Shown here one piece after another: positions 15,970 through 25,549 of a stretch of 64,000 nucleotides of DNA. The translations under genes and the position numbers were made by a program. Positions within the stretch are counted from its first letter, which is position 1. Each line of letters starts with the position of its first letter. The notes under the pieces were generated by a model. That model was not told the origin of the DNA and made no database searches. It saw only the letters and a program-made list of their open reading frames with translations. The stretch is from Pseudomonadota bacterium (GTDB lineage Bacteria > Pseudomonadota > Gammaproteobacteria > Steroidobacterales > Steroidobacteraceae): positions 62,001-126,000 of the forward strand of contig JAFAEQ010000056.1 of assembly GCA_023423935.1 (NCBI GenBank). The letters run 5' to 3'.

Positions 15970-17688
15970 ATGGGAACTCGTTGGTCGTTGAAGATCTCGT
16001 GCGCGTTGCTCGCGCTCATTCCATTCGTCTCGCAGGCCGCCATCACGCCGCCTGCAGGTTCGCTGCCCACCGGCATGCCATCGCGAATGATGGTCGGGCT
16101 GTTCGAGCAATGGGGTGAAACATGGATGCGCAACAGCGGCGTGCAGTGGGACGTGCGTTATGCGTACTTCACCAAAGGGTGGGCGAACAACTGGGGCTGG
16201 GGCTCGTACGACGGGACGATGGCCACCAATTTCTTCAATGAAGCGAAAGCGGCGGGCTTCATTCCTGCCGTCCAGTTCTACCAGATCAACGGCGAAGCCG
16301 GCGGCGGCGAGGCGCAGTTCCTGCAGAAGGTGCAGAACGCGAGCACCATGGCCAGCTACTTCGGCGATTTCAAACTGCTGATGCAGCGCGCGAAGGCATA
16401 CGGCAAGCCGGTCATCGTCATGATCGAAGGTGACGGGTTCGGGTTTCTGCAGCAGCAGACGAACTCGAATCCGAAAGCGTATGCGGCGATCGCCGCGTCG
16501 AAACTGCCCGAGCTCGCAGGATTGCCGAATACGGTTGCGGGCTGGGGCCTCGCATTTCTGCAGCTGAAGAAGGCCGTGGGCGCGAGTAATGTGGTCCTGG
16601 GCATGCACGTGTCGACCTGGGCCAGCAATCAGGAGATCTCATATCACTCCGTGACCATTCCGCTGCAGCCCGAGGTGGACAAGGTCTACAACTTCCTTGC
16701 GCCGCTCGGCCTTACGAGCAATGTGACCGGGACCACCTACGATTTCCTGGTGGGCGATCCGCTGGATCGTGACTCCGACTACTACAAGGTGACGCAAGGC
16801 GCCGATCGCTGGTGGAACACGTCCGACACGGCCCCCATCAATTCGAAGAGCTTCAATCGCTATGCCGAATGGCTGCGTTTGTGGAACGTGAAGTCGGGTA
16901 AGCGCTGGCTGCTCTGGCAGATTCCGCTCGGCAACTCGAATCATCTGAACGTGATCAATAACGGCGGCTCGCGCCAGGGATTCAAAGACAATCGTGCCGA
17001 GTACTTTTTCGGAGCCAACAGCCGCGCCCATCTCGAGCGGTTCGCATCCAGCGGAGTGTTCGGATTGCTGTTCGGCGCCGGCGCGACGGGACAGAGCACT
17101 CATCTGAACGACGTGTACACCGACGGACATTTGTACATGAAGAGCCGGGTCGGGGCGTTCATCAAGGCCGGCGGTCTGCCTTTGAGCGGCAGCACGACGC
17201 CGACCCCGACTCCGACTCCAATTCCAACTCCAACTCCAACACCCACGCCGACCGCGGTCGACTACGACTTCGAGACTGGATTGCAGGGCTGGGTGTCGAA
17301 CGGTGCGCCGGTCGCTGCGATCGGCACGACGACGAGCCGTCGTTATGCAGGCTCGCGTGCGATGGCGATGCGAATCAGCGGCAGCGGCAAGGCCGCGGTG
17401 AAGGTCCTGAATCCGGCTGCAAAGGCCGGGCAGACGGTCACCATGTATGTGTATCTGCCTGCGGATGCACGCATCTCGGGGGTTCAGCCCTTTGTGCAGC
17501 AGAACGCGTCCGGCGGAAACGTGTGGACCGGAAACTATCAGCCGGCGAGCGCTTTGAAGTTCGGTGCCTGGAACAAGCTTAGCGTGCAGGTGCCGGCGAA
17601 TGCCGCGTTGCTCTCATCGCTCGGCGTCGAGTTCACGACCAACGGCACGTACAACGGCAGCGTCTGCGTCGACAGCGTCGGCTTCTGA
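15970..17688 (+). CDS. Secreted glycosidase-like protein with Thr-Pro linker and C-terminal binding domain
   Basis: The 572-residue product has a signal peptide (LKISCALLALIPFVSQAA), a catalytic-looking domain of about 375 residues, a (Thr-Pro)n linker at about 410-430, and a C-terminal beta-sandwich (DFETGLQGW, TVTMYVYLPADARISG, CVDSVGF) resembling carbohydrate-binding modules of mannanases and cellulases. The large domain looks like a TIM barrel: strands ending VRYAYFTKGWANNWGWGSYD, FIPAVQFYQINGEAGGGE, PVIVMIEGDGFGF, NVVLGMHVSTWA and KRWLLWQIPLG. Glu in VIVMIEGDG is a candidate catalytic acid. I cannot assign a GH family. It is convergent with a GH10 xylanase 19 bp away. Confidence 0.8.
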   Translation: MGTRWSLKISCALLALIPFVSQAAITPPAGSLPTGMPSRMMVGLFEQWGETWMRNSGVQWDVRYAYFTKGWANNWGWGSYDGTMATNFFNEAKAAGFIPAVQFYQINGEAGGGEAQFLQKVQNASTMASYFGDFKLLMQRAKAYGKPVIVMIEGDGFGFLQQQTNSNPKAYAAIAASKLPELAGLPNTVAGWGLAFLQLKKAVGASNVVLGMHVSTWASNQEISYHSVTIPLQPEVDKVYNFLAPLGLTSNVTGTTYDFLVGDPLDRDSDYYKVTQGADRWWNTSDTAPINSKSFNRYAEWLRLWNVKSGKRWLLWQIPLGNSNHLNVINNGGSRQGFKDNRAEYFFGANSRAHLERFASSGVFGLLFGAGATGQSTHLNDVYTDGHLYMKSRVGAFIKAGGLPLSGSTTPTPTPTPIPTPTPTPTPTAVDYDFETGLQGWVSNGAPVAAIGTTTSRRYAGSRAMAMRISGSGKAAVKVLNPAAKAGQTVTMYVYLPADARISGVQPFVQQNASGGNVWTGNYQPASALKFGAWNKLSVQVPANAALLSSLGVEFTTNGTYNGSVCVDSVGF

Positions 17689-17706
17689 TGCGCCACCTGC
17701 CATGCG

Positions 17707-18885
17707 TCACGGAAGACGCAAGGCAGGATCGACCACGGCCCAGAACGCCCATTTGGGCTGACGATTCGTATCGAACAGCAACGGTCGATCCTTGCGTGTC
17801 GTTGGCCAGTGGTCGAGCCAGGTTTCGGCATCCGACACACCCCACATGGTCACGGAGTCGATGCTGGCCTCGTGCTTCCTGAAGACGGCGAACAGATCGC
17901 GGTATCTCTGCGCCTGTTGGGACAGTGCCGAGAGCGGCGGCCCGGCAGTGCCGTAGTCGCTCGTTGAATCGGTGTAGATGGACAGATCGAGTTCCGTCAC
18001 CTGATTGATCAGCGCGGGATTCAACTGCTCGAACTCCGTCAGTGCCGCATCCACGTTACTCGCGGGAACGGCCATCGTCAGATGAAACTGATGGCCGACA
18101 CCGTCGAGCGGCACCCCTTTGTCCATCAAGTCCCGCACGATCGCGAGCAGGTTCGCGCGCTTCGCCGGATTGTCGGTCGCATAGTCATTGATGAAGAGCT
18201 TCACATCGGGATCGGCGGCGCGTGCCGCGCGGAACGCATCCTCGATGTAATCCGCGCCATTGCCGCCGACGCTGTACGCCTGGTACCAGTTGCTGTTCGT
18301 ACGGTAGACCTGGCCGGGTCCGTCGCCAGCCACTTCATTCACGACATCCCACGCGTAAAGCTTGCCTTTGAAGTGCGTCACCACATCGCGCACGTAGGTT
18401 TCGAGCCTCCGCTTGACCTCGGCGTGATAGCTTGCCGGATCGCCGGTGTCGCCCGCGAAAAACCAGTCCGGCGTGATCTGGTGCCACACGAGCGCATGGC
18501 CGCGTACTGCGATGCCGTTGGCCTGGGCGAAGGCGACGATCTGATCGGCGGGCCCGAAGTTGTACTGGCCTTCGGCGATGCCGATGGTATCGGCCTTCAT
18601 CGCATTTTCCGGCGTGAGCGTACTGAAGTGCTTTTGTATGAGTGCCGCGTCGGCGGCACGAGTCGTCGGGTCGACGTGTCCGACTGCGACTGCCGCGCCG
18701 ACGCGGAAGTCAGGGGCAAAGATAGTCTTCAATGCAGGAGCGGATGCTGCGTCGGGGAGTTGCGGTGTCGAAGGCGGCGGGGGAGGGCTGCTCGGTGGGG
18801 GTGAGCTGGCGCCGCCACCGCCACCTCCGCATGCAGTACACATAAGGCCGGTTGCAACTATCGCCAGCGCTCGGATGGTTCGCAC
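17707..18885 (-). CDS. GH10 endo-1,4-beta-xylanase, putative lipoprotein
   Basis: A 392-residue xylanase. The N-terminus is a lipoprotein-type signal with Cys19 in MCTACGGGGGG, followed by a Gly and Pro/Ser linker to about residue 43. The GH10 barrel shows STLTPENAMKAD, GHALVWHQITPDWFF, WDVVNEV with acid/base Glu184, INDYATDN, GHQFHLT, and QVTELDLSI with nucleophile Glu298, ending in WPTTRKDRPLLFDTNRQPKWAF. Starts at GTG with an AGGGG ribosome site. It would hydrolyse xylan backbone at the cell surface. With the neighbouring secreted glycosidase-like protein and a second GH10 at 51.5 kb it suggests growth on plant cell walls. Confidence 0.93.
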   Translation of the reverse strand: MRTIRALAIVATGLMCTACGGGGGGASSPPPSSPPPPPSTPQLPDAASAPALKTIFAPDFRVGAAVAVGHVDPTTRAADAALIQKHFSTLTPENAMKADTIGIAEGQYNFGPADQIVAFAQANGIAVRGHALVWHQITPDWFFAGDTGDPASYHAEVKRRLETYVRDVVTHFKGKLYAWDVVNEVAGDGPGQVYRTNSNWYQAYSVGGNGADYIEDAFRAARAADPDVKLFINDYATDNPAKRANLLAIVRDLMDKGVPLDGVGHQFHLTMAVPASNVDAALTEFEQLNPALINQVTELDLSIYTDSTSDYGTAGPPLSALSQQAQRYRDLFAVFRKHEASIDSVTMWGVSDAETWLDHWPTTRKDRPLLFDTNRQPKWAFWAVVDPALRLP

Positions 18886-18983
18886 GGCTGCCCCCTGATC
18901 TCGTTATTGTATTGCGCGCATTCTGACCTGCCTGAGCGCGCCTGCTCAATATCATTTCCGAGCGCAGGATCTCACTCCGTTGA

Positions 18984-20432
18984 CTAATCCCGCCAACCGC
19001 CGCCGAGTGCCTTGCAGAGTGCGACCAGTCGTATGGCGAGCTGTGTCGTGCTCTCGCTGTAGGCCCGCTGTGACTGCAGCAAGGTGCGATGCGCGTCGAG
19101 ATCGACCAGATAGTTGGTGAGCCCGTGTTCATAGCGGACATGGGCGATGTCATAGGCGCTGCGGCTCGCAGTGATCAGGGTCCGCAGTTCTTCGTTGCGG
19201 CGCTGTTCCGCGGCGTACGCGGTCAAAGCATTCTCGATCTCGTGCCAAGCGCCGAGCACGGTTCGCTGATAGTTCACTGCCGCTTCCTGTTGTTGCAGTT
19301 TGCGCAGCTCCACGACGGATCGCAGTCGTCCGCCCTGAAAGATCGGCAGGCTCATGCTCGGGCCGGCAACCCATTGCCGCGCGCCCCAGTCGGCGAGATC
19401 GGAAGAGTCGAGCGATTGATGAACGAAGCTGCCTGTCAGCGCGATGCGCGGATAGAGATCGGCAGTTGCCACGCCGATCTCGGCAGTTGCGGCATGCAGA
19501 CGCGCTTCGGCGCCGCGGATGTCCGGTCGGCGCCTGGCAAGCTCGGCGGGTACGCCAGCGGTGAACTCCGGCAGGGAGTCGAGCTGCATGTCTGTTTCGA
19601 GCAGAGTATCGAGCGCATCCGGTTGCTCACCGACCATGAGTGCAAGCGCGTTGCCGAGCTGTGCTTCCTGCTGTTCCAGGGGTGGGATCTGCGATCGTGT
19701 GTTTGCAAGCTGCGCCTGCTGCACGTTGAGATCCAGCTCGGCAACGAGTCCGCCGCGCACGCGAAAACGGGTGAGCTCCAGCTGATCTTCATTGGCGGCG
19801 ACGTCTTCTCGCAGAATGCGCAACTGATCTCGAACGCCCTTCAGCTCGAAGTAAGTTCGTGCGATCTCCGCGATCAATGTGAGCTCGGCATCATGGAAGC
19901 TTTCGCGTGCCGCCTCGACGTTGGCGTTCGCCGATTCGACCCCGCGGCGAACACGGCCCCACAGATCGAGCTCCCACGAGGCGTCGAACCCTGCCTGAAA
20001 GACATCGAAGGGCTCCGACAAGGCATCGATGATCTGATCGCGATTACCAGGAGGGCCTATGACGTCGATGAGGCGCGTGCTTACGCCGACCTCGCTTTGC
20101 CGTTGTCGCTGATACGCAGCCGACGCACTGATGCTCGGCGCGCGGCCGCCCGCGGCGATGGATCGCTGCATTCGTGCCTGAGCCACGCGCAGTGCCGTCG
20201 CGCGAAGATCCAGATTGTGCTTGCGGCCACGCTCGATGAGCTCATTGAGCCGGGCGTCTTCGAACTGAGTCCACCATTGGTCATCGACTGGCGCGCGTGG
20301 CGCGGCGGACGCGCTGACTTCGCCGTGCCAGCGTTCCGGAAGCTGAGCCTGCGGTTTGTCGAACGAGGGGCCCACTGCGCATGCGCCCAGGATGAATGAC
20401 AGCGAGATCGCAAGTACGTGCAGACGATGCAT
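18984..20432 (-). CDS. NodT-family outer-membrane efflux lipoprotein
   Basis: A 482-residue TolC-like outer membrane factor. The lipobox FILGACAVGPSF places the lipidated Cys at residue 18, followed by the family start KPQAQLPERW. Two repeated OEP domains are visible: DARLNELIERGRKHNLDLRA, ALRVAQARMQRSIAAGGRAP, ELARRRPDIRGAEARLHAAT, and YPRIALTGSF. The ATG at 20432 follows GAAGGAAG. It is the last gene of the operon, 13 bp after the permease, so it provides the dedicated exit duct for the ABC pump; E. coli's YbhGFSR lacks such a gene next to it. Confidence 0.92.
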   Translation of the reverse strand: MHRLHVLAISLSFILGACAVGPSFDKPQAQLPERWHGEVSASAAPRAPVDDQWWTQFEDARLNELIERGRKHNLDLRATALRVAQARMQRSIAAGGRAPSISASAAYQRQRQSEVGVSTRLIDVIGPPGNRDQIIDALSEPFDVFQAGFDASWELDLWGRVRRGVESANANVEAARESFHDAELTLIAEIARTYFELKGVRDQLRILREDVAANEDQLELTRFRVRGGLVAELDLNVQQAQLANTRSQIPPLEQQEAQLGNALALMVGEQPDALDTLLETDMQLDSLPEFTAGVPAELARRRPDIRGAEARLHAATAEIGVATADLYPRIALTGSFVHQSLDSSDLADWGARQWVAGPSMSLPIFQGGRLRSVVELRKLQQQEAAVNYQRTVLGAWHEIENALTAYAAEQRRNEELRTLITASRSAYDIAHVRYEHGLTNYLVDLDAHRTLLQSQRAYSESTTQLAIRLVALCKALGGGWRD

Positions 20433-20445
20433 GACGGCACTTCCT

Positions 20446-21564
20446 TCAGGCGAGCCGGTTACGGAAAAGCCACGAGGCCGTCGGAAGCGTGACGATCGCA
20501 ATCACGGCAAGCGGCCACATGTCGTTGTACAGCCAGTCGATGCTGGCGCCTTCCAGATAGATGCGCTGGACCATCTCGATCGCATAGCGCAGCGGATTGG
20601 CGAGCGTCAGGTACTGCATGGCCTGCGGCATGTTGCTGATCGCCGAGGTCAGGCCCGATAGCAGCATCATCGGCATCAGCACTACGAAGGTGTAGAGCAT
20701 GGCCTGTTGCATCGTTGCAGAGAGCGCCGACAGCGCAAGCCCGATGCCGACCGAGGCCGTGGTGAACAGGATGAGCGCAAGGTAGAGCGTAGTAAGCGAT
20801 CCCTGAAACGGGATCGCGAACCAGAATCTCGCAATAAGCAGAATGAGCGTCGACTGCGTGAGACCGATCAGGATCGAGGGCAGAGCTTTGCCGATCATGA
20901 TTTCGCCCGGCCGAAGTGGCGTGACCAGCAGCTGATCGAACGTCCCCTGCTCGCGCTCGCGCGCCACCGACAGTGCTGTCAGCATCAGCGTCTGCAGCAT
21001 GCTGAGCGCTGCGATCAGGCTCGGGATCATGTTCCAGCGCGTCTCGAGGTTCGGGTTGTACCAGGCGCGCGTTTCCAGCTTCAGCGGAGCTGCGCTACCG
21101 GCGTGCTCTCTGGCCCAGGCGGAGTTGAAGTCCGAAACGATGCTCGCAAAGTAGCTTGTCGAAACACCTGCGGTGTTCGAGTTTCGGCCGTCGGTGATCG
21201 CCTGTACTCGTGCGCCTGCGCCCGCCGCCAGGGCGCGCTCGAAGTCATCTGGAATCTGCACCACCAGGATTGCGCGCTTGTGGGCGATCACCGTGCCGAT
21301 CTCGCTCGCACTGCGCAGATCGGCCACGCGCTTGAACACGCCCGTCCCATCGAGCTTCGAGATCAGCGTACGCGAGGCATGGCTGCGATCCAGATCGAGC
21401 ACCGCGTAGGGCACTTCGTTGAGATCGAATGTCGCCGCATAACCGAACAGCAAGGACTGCAACACGATCGGCAGGAACAGCACGATCCGACTGCGCGGGT
21501 CTTTGAAGACTGCGATCAGCTCCTTGCGGATCAGGATGGCAATCCGATACAGCGTGTCGCTCAT
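20446..21564 (-). CDS. ABC-2 type permease (YbhR-like)
   Basis: A 372-residue inner-membrane permease of the ABC-2 drug exporter type. After IAILIRKELIAVFKDPRSRI comes a first membrane helix (IVLFLPIVLQSLLFGYAAT), then a large periplasmic domain (residues about 45-175) and five C-terminal helices containing the signature AREREQGTFDQLLVTPLRPGEI and ANPLRYAIEMVQ. The start at 21564 overlaps the stop of the upstream permease as ATGA, which implies translational coupling and one-to-one synthesis. It forms a heterodimer with the neighbouring permease. Confidence 0.92.
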   Translation of the reverse strand: MSDTLYRIAILIRKELIAVFKDPRSRIVLFLPIVLQSLLFGYAATFDLNEVPYAVLDLDRSHASRTLISKLDGTGVFKRVADLRSASEIGTVIAHKRAILVVQIPDDFERALAAGAGARVQAITDGRNSNTAGVSTSYFASIVSDFNSAWAREHAGSAAPLKLETRAWYNPNLETRWNMIPSLIAALSMLQTLMLTALSVAREREQGTFDQLLVTPLRPGEIMIGKALPSILIGLTQSTLILLIARFWFAIPFQGSLTTLYLALILFTTASVGIGLALSALSATMQQAMLYTFVVLMPMMLLSGLTSAISNMPQAMQYLTLANPLRYAIEMVQRIYLEGASIDWLYNDMWPLAVIAIVTLPTASWLFRNRLA

Positions 21565-22703
21565 GCCAGTTCCTTGCGTGTGTTCAAGCGGGCCAGCACG
21601 AGGAAGGCAGTGGCGGCGATGGTCAGGACTGCGAGATCCCTGAGCAGCAGCGACCAGACATTGCCGGCCAGGAACAAGGTTTGCAGCGCTTCCACGTAGT
21701 ACGTCGCCGGCAGCACGCGACTGATGCCTCGCACGAAGGCCGGCACGCTGCGCAGGTCGAAGATGAAGCCCGAGAGCATGAGTGCGGGCAGAAAGCTCAC
21801 CACCAGCGCAATCTGGCTCGCAAGAAACTGATTCCTGGTGGCTGCTGAAATCAGCAGGCCCGTGCCGAGCGACACCAGCAGATACAACATGGACGTCACG
21901 ATGATCAGCGCGAGGGATCCGCGAATCGGAACGCCGAACAGAAACTTTGCGGACAGCAGGCACATGATCAGTCCGGCGACGCCGACCACGAAGTAGGGAA
22001 CGATCTTCGAGATCACGATCTCGGTCGCGTGCACAGGTGTCACGAAGAGCGATTCGAGCGTGCCGCGCTCCCACTCGCGAGCGATGACGAGCGAAGTGAG
22101 CAGCGCGCCGTTCAAAGTCATGATCAGCACGATCAGGCCTGGCACCAGAAAGTACCGACTGTTGTTGGCCTCGTTGAACCACATCCTGGATTCCACGACG
22201 ACGGCCCGGGCGGCGAGGCTGCCTTCGCCGGCAGCCATGCGCTTGGTACTCCATTGCTCAATTGCGCCTTGCGCAAAGGCCTGCAGCACTCTCGCACGAT
22301 TAGCATCCACGCCATTGACCAGGATCTGAATAGAGGCGTCGCCGCTCGCGAGGCGTCTCGAGAAGTCAGAGCGCACATAGACGATCGCATCCACCTCGCG
22401 CTCGCGCATCAATCCGAGCGCGGCATTCATGGATACGAGCGGCACGGGTGAGAAGTAGGGCGACAGATAGAAGCCGGCCAGCACGTCCTGTGCGCCGGGC
22501 GAGGTGTCTTCGGTCACGAGCGCTATGGACGCGTTCTTCACGTCGAACGACAGGCCGTAGCCGAAGATCAGGATCAGCAGCAGCGGCAGGAACAGTCCGA
22601 CCATCAGATTGCTCTTGTCACGCAGCAACTGACGACCTTCCTTGCGAGTGAGCGCACGCACGCGGTGCCATGAGAACGCGGCGTGAACTTGCGGGTCGCT
22701 CAT
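21561..22703 (-). CDS. ABC-2 type permease (YbhS-like)
   Basis: The 380-residue partner permease: RVRALTRKEGRQLLRDKSNL precedes helix one (LMVGLFLPLLLILIFGYGLS), then a periplasmic domain and five helices with VIAREWERGTLESLFVTPVH and ISRVLPATYYVEALQTLFL. Its start overlaps the stop of the ATPase gene (ATGA), and its stop overlaps the next permease start, so the ATPase and both permeases are translationally chained. Substrate cannot be deduced; E. coli YbhFSR exports drugs and sodium ions. Confidence 0.92.
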   Translation of the reverse strand: MSDPQVHAAFSWHRVRALTRKEGRQLLRDKSNLMVGLFLPLLLILIFGYGLSFDVKNASIALVTEDTSPGAQDVLAGFYLSPYFSPVPLVSMNAALGLMREREVDAIVYVRSDFSRRLASGDASIQILVNGVDANRARVLQAFAQGAIEQWSTKRMAAGEGSLAARAVVVESRMWFNEANNSRYFLVPGLIVLIMTLNGALLTSLVIAREWERGTLESLFVTPVHATEIVISKIVPYFVVGVAGLIMCLLSAKFLFGVPIRGSLALIIVTSMLYLLVSLGTGLLISAATRNQFLASQIALVVSFLPALMLSGFIFDLRSVPAFVRGISRVLPATYYVEALQTLFLAGNVWSLLLRDLAVLTIAATAFLVLARLNTRKELA

Positions 22704-24451
22704 GCCGCGATACCGTTCGACGGGTTGCGGCGGCCCGACTCGATGATCGCAATGAACGCTTCTTCCATCGTTCCGACGATGCGGCCGTCCGCCGACGCCC
22801 GCACGCGCACTTCGTCCGGCGTGCCGATCGCGAGCATGCGGCCGGCATCCTGGATCATGATGCGATCGCAGTACTCGGCCTCTTCCATGAAGTGCGTCGT
22901 GACGACGATCGTGGTGCCGTGATCGGCAAGCGCGGAGATCCGGCGCCAGAATTCGCGACGAGCCAATGGATCGGCGCCGCTCGTGGGTTCATCGAGAAAC
23001 AGGATCTGCGGCTCGTGCAGCAATGCCGCGGCCATCGCCAGCCGACGTTGAAACCCGCCGGGCAGGGCGCCGGAGGGCGTGTCCTCGCGCTCGCGCAGAC
23101 CGAAATTATCGAGCGCCCACGCGATTCGTTCATCGCGGCGACGTCCGCGCAAGCCATAGGCACCTGCAAAGAATTGCAGATTCTCCAGGATGCTCAGATC
23201 GACATAGAGCGAGAACTTCTGCGCGACATAGCCCACGTTCTGGCGAGCTTCCGCGCGCGCGTGACGCAGATCGGCGCCGGCCACGCGCAGTGTTCCGCTG
23301 CTGGCGGGCAGCAAGCCGCAGAGCATGCGGAAAGTCGTGGTCTTTCCCGCGCCATTCGGACCGAGCAGTCCGAAGACCTCACCGCGCCGTACTGCGAAGC
23401 TGGTGCGATCGACGGCTGTGAAATCGCCGAATCTGCGTACGACCTCGTGCACGTCGATCACGGTGTCGGCATCGCTGTCGCGATGCATTGCCTTGAGCTC
23501 GATCGTCGCAGCTGCGGCCGGTGCAACATCGGTCCGCTTGCGCAGCATCATCATGAGACCGTCCTCGAGCGAGGCGCTGGTCGGAGTGAGTTCGACATCG
23601 GCGAGTGTGCAGGCGTGCCCGGCATGCAGCACCGTACGCACCTGTCCTCCGTGCGGAACCGCGTCGATGATTTCAGGCATGTCGATGAGGCGTGCTTGCA
23701 AGCGGCGGGCGGATTCGTGTCGCAATGACCTCGCGAAATAGACATGGCCGTCGGCGCGTTGGCGGATCTCCTGCGGGGCGCCGACATCGAGCACGCGTCC
23801 TTCGTGCATCACGACTACGTGCGCACAGCGCTCGGCTTCGTCCATATAGGAAGTACTCACCAGAACCGTGAGCCCCTCGCTGCGCACGAGTCCCGCGACG
23901 ATGTCCCACAGCTCGCGTCGGGACAGAGGATCGACGCCGACGGTGGGCTCATCGAGCAGCAACAGTTCCGGCGAACGCACGAGCGTGCAGGCGAGTCCCA
24001 GCTTCTGCTTCATTCCGCCGGAGAGTTTTCCTGCAAGCCGATCGCGAAACGGTCCGAGGGCCGTCATGTCCATCAGCCGCGGATAACGATCGTTGCGCTG
24101 CGCAGGCGAGACGCCATGCAGATCGGCATAAAGATCCAGGTTCTCCTGGACGCTCAGGTCTTCATACAGTCCAAAACGCTGCGGCATGTAGCTGATGCGG
24201 TTCTGGATCTCTTGAGCCTGTGTCGACGCATCGAGTCCGAGCACATGCAGCGAGCCCTGATCCGCTCGCATCAATCCTGCTGCAAGGCGCAGTAACGTGG
24301 TCTTGCCTGCTCCGTCGGGCCCGACCAGTGCCGTCAGTGCGCCGCGTCGCGCTTCGAACGAGACGACATCGAGTGCAGTGACGAACTCGGTCTTGCCGCG
24401 CGCAAATCGTTTGGATAGCTCGCGAGCAACGATGACGTCGTCCTGTGACAT
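22700..24451 (-). CDS. Double ABC ATPase (YbhF-like)
   Basis: A 583-residue protein with two fused ATP-binding domains. Domain 1 has Walker A GPDGAGKTT at 44-52, signature LSGGMKQKLGLA and Walker B LLLLDEPTVGVDP. Domain 2, from about residue 325, has GPNGAGKTT, LFLDEPTSGADP and the signature variant LPGGFQRRLAMA in place of LSGGQ. A short beta-rich connector lies between the domains. The length matches E. coli YbhF (about 580). The ATG at 24451 begins one base after the stop of the adaptor gene, consistent with an operon; the frame's further extension upstream runs antisense to nothing useful and is rejected. Confidence 0.93.
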   Translation of the reverse strand: MSQDDVIVARELSKRFARGKTEFVTALDVVSFEARRGALTALVGPDGAGKTTLLRLAAGLMRADQGSLHVLGLDASTQAQEIQNRISYMPQRFGLYEDLSVQENLDLYADLHGVSPAQRNDRYPRLMDMTALGPFRDRLAGKLSGGMKQKLGLACTLVRSPELLLLDEPTVGVDPLSRRELWDIVAGLVRSEGLTVLVSTSYMDEAERCAHVVVMHEGRVLDVGAPQEIRQRADGHVYFARSLRHESARRLQARLIDMPEIIDAVPHGGQVRTVLHAGHACTLADVELTPTSASLEDGLMMMLRKRTDVAPAAAATIELKAMHRDSDADTVIDVHEVVRRFGDFTAVDRTSFAVRRGEVFGLLGPNGAGKTTTFRMLCGLLPASSGTLRVAGADLRHARAEARQNVGYVAQKFSLYVDLSILENLQFFAGAYGLRGRRRDERIAWALDNFGLREREDTPSGALPGGFQRRLAMAAALLHEPQILFLDEPTSGADPLARREFWRRISALADHGTTIVVTTHFMEEAEYCDRIMIQDAGRMLAIGTPDEVRVRASADGRIVGTMEEAFIAIIESGRRNPSNGIAA

Positions 24452-24452
24452 C

Positions 24453-25475
24453 TCACAGGTTCGCGTTGCTGGCGGCGGGAGTGTGCTGCGCGGGATCGAT
24501 GGTGACGGTCGCAGGCATTCCGAGACGCAATCGGTTCTGCTCGTCGCGCACGAGGATGCGCACTTCGTACACGAGACTCGTGCGCAGCTCGTCGGTCTGC
24601 ACGGTCTTCGGGGTGAACTCCGCGGTCGACGAGAGAAAGCCGATGGTGCCTTCGATGAGGTGATCGGGCGCGCTGTCGATCGAGACGCGCGCCGGCATCC
24701 CCACATTCACCCGGCCCAAGTCGGTTTCGCTCACGTACGCGCGAACCCATTTCGGATTCATGACGGCGATGGAGAAGACAGGTCGCTGCGGCGTCGCAAG
24801 CTCGCCCGGTTCCATCAAACGATTGCGTACCACGCCATCGGTGGGGGAAACGAGTTCGGCATCCTTGAGCTGTCGTTGCAGCAGAGCGAGATCGGCTTCC
24901 GCCGCGTCCAGCTGCGCGCTCGCCGTCTGGATGTCCTCTTCCCGCGCGCCGGCCAGGATCAGTCGCAGCGACTCCTTGCTGTTCTGCAGCCGCGCTTCGC
25001 TCGTTCGCGCCTGCGCGGTTGCGGCCTCGAGATCCTGTGCGCTGATGGCTCGGCCTTCCGAGGCTGCACTGATCGATTGCAACCTCTCGATCTGGCTGCG
25101 TGCGTTCGCCGCTTCGGCTTCCGCGGCGGCGACGGCCGCGCGCGCCTGCGCAATTTCCTCGGGCCGCGCGCCGTTGCGAAGCTTGCGCAGCATCTCCGAT
25201 TGGGCAGCGACCTTGGCTTCGGCCTGTTTCAGGCGCGGCAGGAGCCGGCCGGTATCGAGGCGTGCGAGCACCTGTCCGGCCCGTACAGTCGATCCTTCTT
25301 CCACGAGGACTTCGGCAATACGCTCGCTGTCGTTGAAGGGCAGCTCCACCTGGCGAAGATCCACATTGCCGTGCAGCACGATCGAGTTGCCCTGACTGCC
25401 TCGTGTCGAAATCCACACTGCGATGCCGATGATGACGGCAGCGAGGATCGCGATGCCGACGATGCGCTTGTTCAC
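24453..25475 (-). CDS. HlyD-family periplasmic adaptor (YbhG-like)
   Basis: The 340-residue adaptor bridges the ABC permease and the outer-membrane factor. It has an N-terminal anchor (MNKRIVGIAILAAVIIGIAVW), a lipoyl half-motif VEEGSTVRAGQVLARLDTG, a long coiled-coil hairpin (about residues 75-205, rich in Ala, Glu and Gln), the second lipoyl half LVSPTDGVVRNRLMEPGE and the beta-barrel YVSETDLGRVNVGMPARV. It is the first gene of the five-gene pump operon and starts 74 bp from the divergent TetR gene. Confidence 0.92.
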   Translation of the reverse strand: MNKRIVGIAILAAVIIGIAVWISTRGSQGNSIVLHGNVDLRQVELPFNDSERIAEVLVEEGSTVRAGQVLARLDTGRLLPRLKQAEAKVAAQSEMLRKLRNGARPEEIAQARAAVAAAEAEAANARSQIERLQSISAASEGRAISAQDLEAATAQARTSEARLQNSKESLRLILAGAREEDIQTASAQLDAAEADLALLQRQLKDAELVSPTDGVVRNRLMEPGELATPQRPVFSIAVMNPKWVRAYVSETDLGRVNVGMPARVSIDSAPDHLIEGTIGFLSSTAEFTPKTVQTDELRTSLVYEVRILVRDEQNRLRLGMPATVTIDPAQHTPAASNANL

Positions 25476-25512
25476 GATGGAATCCAGGTGACTTGCAAGT
25501 GCGGCGCATTCT

Positions 25513-25532
25513 ATTCAAAATCAAATTTGAAT
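25513..25532. promoter_or_regulatory. Candidate operator for the TetR regulator
   Basis: ATTCAAA, six bases, TTTGAAT, with the perfect inner palindrome TCAAATTTGA, centred in the 74-bp AT-rich gap between the divergent adaptor and TetR genes. TetR-family operators are typically such inverted repeats covering both promoters. Binding is inference. Confidence 0.6.
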
Positions 25533-25549
25533 TACAACTAGAGACGTAA

